From contig CAXXSE010000007.1 in NCBI GenBank assembly GCA_963664935.2, forward strand, positions 62,001 through 126,000: a stretch of 64,000 nt of DNA, written 5' to 3'. The notes beneath the pieces were generated by a model. It did no database searches. It was not told where the DNA came from and saw only the letters and a list, made by a program, of their open reading frames with translations. Source of the DNA: G963664935 sp963664935. Its GTDB lineage: Bacteria > Pseudomonadota > Gammaproteobacteria > Methylococcales > G963664935. Position 1 is the stretch's first letter, and every line of letters starts with the position of its first letter. This document shows, piece after piece, positions 58,065 through 64,000 of the stretch. The position numbers and the translations under genes are program-made.

Positions 58065-59699
58065 CTATTCTTGCCGCTTTAACACTCTTTGTAAAACCTC
58101 ATCGTCCAACTTTAACTTGGTTCCCGCCGATTTTCGGCATTGTTCCGCCAGAGCGCGACCGGTTTCGACAACCACCCGTCTTTCCTCTTCGATCACATCC
58201 AAGGTTTGATCGACTTTCCCAGCGAATAAATCAAGCCCCAATTTCAGTCCTTTCGTTAGGCCTTCGGTTGCCATTTGCCGGTGCGAGGGTTTGAATTGCC
58301 TATGGGCGAACCAGGGTAAAAACCAGGAACTCACTACAAGTAGAATACTATGGATAGCAAAATTAAATCCAAGGTAAGGATTCTCTGAAGTTCCCGCTTG
58401 GTAAAAACCGTTAACCACGCGGTAAACAACCCAAGTCGTCGCCAACAAAGGCGCCACGATAGACGCTGTTTTTAAAAACACCAGAACAACCCGCCTAATG
58501 CCGCTTCCGGAACGGGCCAACGATTCACGTAACGATTGTTCCGCTTGGTTCTGAATAATTTTCGATGCCTTTTCATTGAGCATGCGAATTCGATACTTTA
58601 AGGGCTTAAGCGGCATGGCCAGGGCATCGCATTGAATCAGTACACCACTCAAGACATCACCGAGGCGCGTTTGTGCCCAATCATCCCACAACATCAAAGC
58701 GCCCTTCCCAAAAACGGTATTGCTATTGTCCATACCGGAATCGGTTTCGGATGGCTGAAGCGTTGATCTCGTTGGCGAATAATCTTGTGCAATTCGTTGA
58801 ATGGACCAATCCAAACCGGCGCATATCGATTGCCTCGCTGGACCCCATTTTGCCGCCCATTCCATTCTTAAGTTTTTAGGGGTATCGCGCGGGCCAAGGG
58901 TATCCAAGCAGTGTTCAATTGCTTTGGCCAAACCGTTTAAGCGAATTTTTTCACCACGTTGATCGAGTTGGCGAATCCTGTTCTCCCGCGCGAGGGAAGC
59001 AATAATTTTTCCCAGTTTTTCAAAGTCATCGAGGGTATCGTTCAAGCAGTCGGAACACAACACAAGCGGATCGTGAAAACCGGTTTGGGCGATATGCTTT
59101 TTAAAATCGTCCACCTGACTCGGGTGGCCCTTGTCCCAATGGTTCATAACGAACAACCAGGCATAATGGTATCCATGGGAAAGCAATACCCGCCAACCTC
59201 TATTGTCCCGGTAACGCTCCGGGCTCACCACGTAAATCAGTACATCGACATGGGGTAACCATTGGAAAACAATTTCCCGATTCTCGCGCGCAACGCTATC
59301 GATATCGGGCATATCCAACCACAGAATCTTCCGGTGTTGAGTCAACTCGTGCCGAACAATGTTGATCTTTTCGCTTGGAAAATCCGAGGGAAGATGGGCG
59401 ATCCGCACCGAATCGTGTATAAAAGCCGAAACTTCATGGGAAGTCGGCCGTTCAACCCCGGTACGGGCAATATTGCGTCCAGCCAAACGATTTAACAAGC
59501 TACTCTTGCCGACACCGGTTCCTCCAAAAAAAGCAACCACTAAAGGGCGCTGTTCCGATTCGGAAAAAAGCCTGGCGGGGTCTCCCAAATCAATCGATGC
59601 AATTTTTTCTTTATCTTGATCGGATAACCACCCCTCGGCGACAGCTTCGTCGACCCATTGCCGGCTTCGTTCGACGAGTTCGGAAAAACTGTTATCCAT
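58065..59699 (-). CDS. GTPase with C-terminal membrane segments (second of a tandem pair)
   Basis: ATG 59699 is preceded by GAGGA at good spacing; the longer frame to 59813 is unlikely. 544 residues. G1 P-loop GGTGVGKSSLLNRLAGR, a G3-like LDMPDIDSVA, and G4-like MNHWDKG. The middle is helical. Near the C-terminus are two hydrophobic stretches (ASIVAPLLATTWVVYRVV, IHSILLVVSSWFLPWF). The layout, with the adjacent paralogue-like gene, resembles bacterial dynamin-type or immunity-type large GTPases. No family is certain. It could act in membrane remodelling (inference). Confidence 0.72.
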   Translation of the reverse strand: MDNSFSELVERSRQWVDEAVAEGWLSDQDKEKIASIDLGDPARLFSESEQRPLVVAFFGGTGVGKSSLLNRLAGRNIARTGVERPTSHEVSAFIHDSVRIAHLPSDFPSEKINIVRHELTQHRKILWLDMPDIDSVARENREIVFQWLPHVDVLIYVVSPERYRDNRGWRVLLSHGYHYAWLFVMNHWDKGHPSQVDDFKKHIAQTGFHDPLVLCSDCLNDTLDDFEKLGKIIASLARENRIRQLDQRGEKIRLNGLAKAIEHCLDTLGPRDTPKNLRMEWAAKWGPARQSICAGLDWSIQRIAQDYSPTRSTLQPSETDSGMDNSNTVFGKGALMLWDDWAQTRLGDVLSGVLIQCDALAMPLKPLKYRIRMLNEKASKIIQNQAEQSLRESLARSGSGIRRVVLVFLKTASIVAPLLATTWVVYRVVNGFYQAGTSENPYLGFNFAIHSILLVVSSWFLPWFAHRQFKPSHRQMATEGLTKGLKLGLDLFAGKVDQTLDVIEEERRVVVETGRALAEQCRKSAGTKLKLDDEVLQRVLKRQE

Positions 59700-59813
59700 G
59701 ATTTTCCTCATCGATTTGCGTGGATCGATAAGACAATGAATGGTTGTTTCGCATCGGATTTTCGCCGATCCAACGCGAATGGATTTGAGGTGATTTAGGC
59801 TTCGGCCACGCAC

Positions 59814-61559
59814 TCATGCCAATTTGCTTTCCGCGGCCGCCAAAATTTCCTTTGCAATACCGAACTTATCCGTCTTGCTCAACTTTTCCGGAAGCCGGTA
59901 CAGATGCTCTTTGAGTAACTTTTCAAACAACCGGGTTTTCACGATTTCGAATTGACGGTGTTTCAAATCGGTCACAACCTTGTTCATATAACTTCCCAGA
60001 GCGCTTTCCGTCAACATCGACGTAATCGACAATACCGCCGGGGTAACCACAACATCGTGGATGCCAAGGCCACTGGTTTTAATCGCCAATGCCACCGCAA
60101 CGGCGTCAGTAGTGACGCGGGTTGCCCGAAGGCTGTTCAAAATAGCGGGCTGATTTTCCAACTTCCGGTAGAGGCGGCTCGCGGCTTTTTCAATTTCGGG
60201 TAGAAAATCTATGTAGTACCGCTCGGCATCCAGCCGGAATCGATTTAAAAGATTCTCTTTATCGTGACGCAGTTGCGCGCCGATTTGGGTCCACCAGGTG
60301 TCCTGGCCTGGAGTCTCCTCGATTTTTTTCAGCAGCTTTTCTGAAAGCTGAATCAATAAATGTTCGCTAATCCCCTCAAGAATCTTAACTTCCTGCGTAT
60401 ATTTGGACCCTTGAGATTCGGATTTGGCGATGGTTTTGACCAATTTCAGGGTTTGCCGGAGAGGCCATGTCACCACTCGCCGTACCTGAACGAATGCGGA
60501 AGCCAAGGCGGGTATTTCCAAAAGACTCAACAATTCGAGAAGCGCCCGATGAAAAGTCTCATTTTGCCGCGGATGGTCGAGATAATCACGCTTATACATG
60601 ACTAAAGCATTCGCGATAGCTTCATCGATAGCCTCCCGCCACTCATCCAGGTCATTATGTTCGCACTTGACCGGTTCCACCCATCCGGTCCACTGGTCCC
60701 GAAGCATTTGCCGTACACGCATGGGATATTGTTTACGATTGATTTGAGCGGTTACCTTGTTGATTAACCGTACCAAAGGAAACAGCTCCCGATCCGGATT
60801 TTCGCTTAAATCATCGGAATCGCGGTAACAGAGCGTATGAATCGGGGGCGCGGGATCGTTTCTAAGGTTTTTCCATTTTTCCAGGAATGATTCGATCAGA
60901 ACAGGCGCGGAATTTTCGGGCGTCTTATTGATACAAACCACCATGGGATTTGCAATCGGTTCCAGCAATGCCACCATATCCCAAACCGATTGATCCGCAT
61001 ATTTATCTTTGCTGACAACCAGCACGATCGCATCGGCCAACGCAGCGCTTCGAAGTACACCATTAATATAGCCTTCGGCATCGACCGAATCGAAATCTGG
61101 AGTATCCCAAACGACACAAGGAATCAAGGGATTGTGGTTGGTTTTTTGGGCTTGGTCCAAGGCAAAGGATTTGTCCCGGTCTAACCCGGCGGCATTGGAA
61201 CAATGGCTTTGAAGGGACGAAAAATAATCGTCCAGATCCCGCATTTCGGCATATTCAACGCCATGACAAATACCCTGAGGTTGGACGGTAAAACCCGCCA
61301 AAGGACTGACGCCCGCTAATTCTTGCCGGGTAATAAGATTAACCAAGGTGCTTTTACCCGCTTGCGTCGGCCCTAAAACGACGACCTGTATCGGATAATC
61401 AGGATTACACCGGATCAATTCGCTTTTTTTAAGGCACGCTTCGGCGAAAATCAGACCACGCACCGAATTTTCATACCCGATTCTGTATGCGCTAAATTCC
61501 ACGATGTGGTTTAATACAAACTGGTAACGCGTTCTAAGCAGGCGGATAAAATCCAGCAT
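59814..61559 (-). CDS. Large GTPase (first of a tandem pair)
   Basis: 581 residues: P-loop VVLGPTQAGKSTLVNLI, G3-like WDTPDFDSVD, G4-like CINKTPE (Asp of NKxD missing). A long helical middle and a hydrophobic stretch near the C-terminus (IHDVVVTPAVLSITSMLTESALGSYM) follow. The second GTPase starts about 114 bp downstream on the same strand. Size and layout match its neighbour, but motifs differ, so the two have diverged. Its G4 change suggests altered nucleotide specificity. Not recognised as a named family. Confidence 0.72.
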   Translation of the reverse strand: MLDFIRLLRTRYQFVLNHIVEFSAYRIGYENSVRGLIFAEACLKKSELIRCNPDYPIQVVVLGPTQAGKSTLVNLITRQELAGVSPLAGFTVQPQGICHGVEYAEMRDLDDYFSSLQSHCSNAAGLDRDKSFALDQAQKTNHNPLIPCVVWDTPDFDSVDAEGYINGVLRSAALADAIVLVVSKDKYADQSVWDMVALLEPIANPMVVCINKTPENSAPVLIESFLEKWKNLRNDPAPPIHTLCYRDSDDLSENPDRELFPLVRLINKVTAQINRKQYPMRVRQMLRDQWTGWVEPVKCEHNDLDEWREAIDEAIANALVMYKRDYLDHPRQNETFHRALLELLSLLEIPALASAFVQVRRVVTWPLRQTLKLVKTIAKSESQGSKYTQEVKILEGISEHLLIQLSEKLLKKIEETPGQDTWWTQIGAQLRHDKENLLNRFRLDAERYYIDFLPEIEKAASRLYRKLENQPAILNSLRATRVTTDAVAVALAIKTSGLGIHDVVVTPAVLSITSMLTESALGSYMNKVVTDLKHRQFEIVKTRLFEKLLKEHLYRLPEKLSKTDKFGIAKEILAAAESKLA

Positions 61560-61638
61560 ATAGGTGTGGGGAAGTCGTCTAAAATCGGACGTCGAGTCTA
61601 AACCAAAGTAGACCCATTATATCTGGTAAGAAAAACGT

Positions 61639-62031
61639 ATGAAAAAAATTCTGATTTGTGTGTTACTGACAACAATTTCATTCACCCTCGGTTGCGATAA
61701 AACTTCTGGCTCAATTAATGGAAAGAGCTTTAACGCCGCTTTACGTTCGGTGAATAGAATCAAACCCTATCTTCCCGCCGATAAACAATTGGAATTCCAA
61801 AGCGGGTTCTGGTCTTTGAAACAATGGGCCGAGAACGACGAGAAGTTTTTGGAATGGGTCCACCGAAAAGACGCCACCGAAATTATCGCCCTGGCAAAAC
61901 AACAATTTGAAGTTCAAAAAACCGCGAACAATCCGGATCTTGCCAAATATGCGTCGTGGGAGGGGATGATCGAGCAGTTAGAGGTGGAAAGAAAACTTCA
62001 AATCGAGAATAAGCGAATTCGGAAACCGTAA
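61639..62031 (+). CDS. Small putative lipoprotein, DUF6694-like
   Basis: 130 residues: signal sequence with lipobox (ISFTLGC), then a helical domain (INGKSFNAALRSVNRIKPYLPADKQLEFQ, HRKDATEIIALAKQQFE). The overall pattern matches small lipoproteins of DUF6694. Function unknown. It is divergent from the GTPase pair, with its own start region. Confidence 0.65.
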   Translation: MKKILICVLLTTISFTLGCDKTSGSINGKSFNAALRSVNRIKPYLPADKQLEFQSGFWSLKQWAENDEKFLEWVHRKDATEIIALAKQQFEVQKTANNPDLAKYASWEGMIEQLEVERKLQIENKRIRKP

Positions 62032-62054
62032 ACGGATACTAAATCTTCAAACAT

Positions 62055-62090
62055 AAAAAAGCCGGGACGAACCCGAAGGTTTGTCCCGGC
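62055..62090 (-). terminator. Strong rho-independent terminator of the PEP-CTERM gene
   Basis: A 13-bp stem (GCCGGGACGAACC / GGTTTGTCCCGGC) with a CGAA loop, followed on the minus strand by six T. It lies about 60 bp past the PEP-CTERM gene stop and 30 bp past the convergent lipoprotein gene, so it may serve both. Confidence 0.88.
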
Positions 62091-62148
62091 TTGGGAAGTC
62101 TTTGCGGTCCGGGTGTTGCCCGGTGCGTCAGCTAATGGAAGGTTGATG

Positions 62149-62850
62149 TTAAGCCGCGGTGGCCATCATGCCTTTGTTCCGGCGCTTAGCGGCTGTTATT
62201 CCAAACATTCCGGTCAACAGGAGGAGTAAGGATGTGGGCTCGGGTACTGTTGCGTCCCAGGTGCCGGCTACGCCACCATTCGTAGCAACTGAATCGGGAA
62301 TACCGGTCAAAAGGTTAAGGCCAACAATTACGAAGTCTCCCGAAGTTCCTACAGGAAGAGCAGGTAGAGTTGCGATTACCGCAGCAGGTAGGGTCGAAAT
62401 GAATAGGTCCACGGCTGGTTTGATCTGCGCCGTAATATTAAGACTCACAAAAACATTGGCGGTAGTAGCAGTCAATAGTTGTACGAAGACTCCGGACCAT
62501 CCTGTTATGGTAACCTTATCTGTACCCACGATTAAGCTATGCCCAGCAGATAAAGGTCCAAATACTAAAGTTACTCCATCAACCACAATCGTTGTCGTCC
62601 GCCCTGGACCTTCAAAGTCAGTGACCGCTTCTGCCTGTAACGCGTTTGGATGATCAACTTTTATGTTAAATAATGCAAGATTAAACTGCCCAAATCCTAG
62701 AGTGGGTAAAGTATGCACCAGCGGAGCAGCTGGAATGTAAGTAGCTACCAACCCGGCCTGCGCATTACCCGCAAACATCGCGATCATGCACAAACAAGCT
62801 AATTTATAAGTCAGTTTGGATGGAACTAAGTTTTGAATAAAGTTTTTCAT
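62149..62850 (-). CDS. PEP-CTERM sorting-domain protein
   Basis: 233 residues with a signal peptide (LACLCMIAMFAGNAQA), a low-complexity hydrophobic beta-rich body, and a C-terminal PEP-CTERM signal: VPEPTSLLLLLTGMFGITAAKRRNK (Pro-Glu-Pro, hydrophobic helix, Arg cluster). Such proteins are cleaved and sorted by exosortase, and are usually linked to exopolysaccharide-producing bacteria. No exosortase gene is in the window. Confidence 0.92.
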   Translation of the reverse strand: MKNFIQNLVPSKLTYKLACLCMIAMFAGNAQAGLVATYIPAAPLVHTLPTLGFGQFNLALFNIKVDHPNALQAEAVTDFEGPGRTTTIVVDGVTLVFGPLSAGHSLIVGTDKVTITGWSGVFVQLLTATTANVFVSLNITAQIKPAVDLFISTLPAAVIATLPALPVGTSGDFVIVGLNLLTGIPDSVATNGGVAGTWDATVPEPTSLLLLLTGMFGITAAKRRNKGMMATAA

Positions 62851-63402
62851 TTTAAATACTCTTAGCGATTAATTATAATTAGGTGCCAATTGGCCGATAT
62901 AGCAAGAGCCAAATGGCTAGTGCTACAGTGACAAAAGCAATCGGTGTGCCAAATCCTGGGAAGACACGGTTTGCTTGGGTTTTAGCGATAAAGTGGCGAA
63001 AATCGGCGAGGAAATTGTAAATATTACCAACACTATTCTCATCCAAACCAGCCTATAACAATCAACATTTCTGTAGATTTCACCAAAAATTCAAGTAGTT
63101 ATTGTAAATGGTCTATTCGTCGCCCGGATATGGGGACAAATACCCGGTGTAAAATTTTCCGATAACACGGCCAAAAGGATTCTGAACGATCAGCCAATTA
63201 AAGTTCAGAGGTTTGTACGAATCTATTGCACGCGGTTTCCATAGGCCTTAGCCCATCCGCAGGTTACAATTAAATTGAAGTATAGTTCAACGATTCGTGA
63301 TGCCTGAGGGGATCACTAACGAAAGGAGAGCATCGGCTATAAGATGGATAATGACTTAGGTGTGGGTGAAGAAACTGGGGATGCCTCAAATGGGGTTTTA
63401 GC
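62851..63402. other. Intergenic region, nothing recognised
   Basis: About 550 bp. No convincing gene; a 34-codon ORF at 63342 overlaps the HAD gene antisense. The promoter of the PEP-CTERM gene should lie in the first 100 bp. Confidence 0.4.
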
Positions 63403-63999
63403 TCAGGGATATTTTAGGCCAAGCGAGTGGAATAGTTTCTCGGGATAGGAAAACGCTTCCAGGAAATAATCCGCGCTTCCCGCCCCATTTAATCGTTTAA
63501 CATCGCGGCCCCGGGTAAAAAATACCGTGGTCGCGCCGGCCCGTTGTCCCGCCTCGATATCAAAATGGAAATCACCAATGACGGCGACGCGATTCGGATC
63601 GATCCCCCACAGATGACATATATGTTGAATCGCCCAAGGATCCGGCTTCGCCGGGCCATCTTCGCGAGTCATCACGATATCGAATCGCAACGAACAGCGG
63701 GCGAACATCACTTCCACCATCGAACGGCTGTTTCGAGTCACCACGGCCCGAAGCATTTTTTGGCTATCCAGAATCCTAAGGAAATCATGAACCCCCGCAA
63801 TAATCGTTGACTTGGCGGCGCCGTTAAGCTCATGGCGTTTCAAAATTTCCGAACACCGGGCAGCCTCGATTTCGTCCATTCGTTCGAGGGACTCCAGTAT
63901 GGGCTTACCCATCGGCAGTCCCATTTCCCGCCTCATGGCGTCAAAATCAAGATGAGAATCGACCAAAGTGCCGTCCAGGTCGAAAATAACGCCTAACAA
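63403..63999 (-). CDS. HAD-superfamily phosphatase (phosphoglycolate phosphatase-like)
   Basis: 198 residues or longer: the start at the window edge is TTG, so the true start may lie beyond it. HAD motif I VIFDLDGTLVDS, motif II VVTRNS (Thr), motif III region KPDPWAI with Lys, motif IV VIGDFHFDIEAG with its Asp pair. It is a small-cap phosphatase of unknown substrate. Confidence 0.88.
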   Translation of the reverse strand: MLGVIFDLDGTLVDSHLDFDAMRREMGLPMGKPILESLERMDEIEAARCSEILKRHELNGAAKSTIIAGVHDFLRILDSQKMLRAVVTRNSRSMVEVMFARCSLRFDIVMTREDGPAKPDPWAIQHICHLWGIDPNRVAVIGDFHFDIEAGQRAGATTVFFTRGRDVKRLNGAGSADYFLEAFSYPEKLFHSLGLKYP

Positions 64000-64000
64000 T

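Noticed and set aside
63342..63446. 34-codon ORF on the plus strand
   Set aside because: It overlaps the HAD gene antisense, the ribosome-binding site spacing is poor and the peptide has no recognisable feature.
1..64000. tRNA or rRNA genes
   Set aside because: No cloverleaf-like sequence or rRNA core was noticed on reading; a covariance-model search would be needed to exclude them formally.

Overview
The window reads as a chromosomal segment of a gammaproteobacterium of moderate GC. The signs are: nlpD next to an RpoS-type sigma gene; a YdbH-YnbE-YdbL operon; Pseudomonas-type minor pilin clusters; YidD, PerM, YciB and XthA; a PEP-CTERM protein; and an ABC cluster of the kind linked to PQQ-dependent alcohol oxidation, which points to a methylotroph or alcohol-oxidising lifestyle. 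The genus cannot be named from this sequence alone.

Layout. 1-2762: an outer-membrane protein (cut by the window edge) downstream of a broken multiheme cytochrome c gene. 3071-4486: an intact DD35E insertion sequence with a 5-bp target duplication. 4526-7611: a broken Ser/Thr kinase facing an FHA protein, with a 227-bp non-autonomous relative of that IS between them. 7675-10784: a broken acetolactate-synthase-type enzyme and an aldehyde dehydrogenase. 11316-12500: a 58-residue lipoprotein and a START-domain protein. 12651-21627: rpoS (frameshifted), a 5.6-kb composite transposon built from two inverted IS4-like copies, then nlpD, a DnaJ-like membrane protein and a VWA protein. 21735-28299: xthA, dTDP-rhamnose genes and the PQQ-associated ABC cluster. 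28713-33042: yidD, small exported proteins and a GGDEF/EAL gene with a nonsense codon. 33201-41191: ydbH-ynbE-ydbL and several membrane proteins. 41339-51084: a first minor pilin cluster (fimT-pilV-pilW-pilX-[IS]-pilY1-pilE). 52106-57377: a second, atypical pilin cluster with a 704-residue PilV-like protein. 57561-63999: a Nudix hydrolase, a tandem pair of membrane-associated GTPases, a small lipoprotein, a PEP-CTERM protein and a HAD phosphatase.

The dominant theme is gene decay with IS activity. At least ten genes carry nonsense codons or frameshifts: cytochrome, kinase, ALS, rpoS, one transposase, GGDEF/EAL, yciB, DUF3530-like, pilX, and pilE and pilX of the second cluster. Three near-identical copies of a 1.8-kb IS are present. 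Nonsense substitutions and a 5-bp duplication are unlikely to be sequencing errors; the homopolymer indels might be. Both TAG and TAA occur inside genes, and TAG also ends intact genes normally, so codon reassignment is a poor explanation.

The most notable points are: the composite transposon between nlpD and rpoS, with exact 7-bp direct repeats (ATAGTTA); an IS/MITE pair, each with its own 5-bp target duplication; an IS inserted at the pilX/pilY1 junction; a PilY1 whose VWA domain is interrupted by three tandem repeats; the second pilin cluster; the GTPase pair; and a G9 tract that puts a DUF3530-like gene out of frame.
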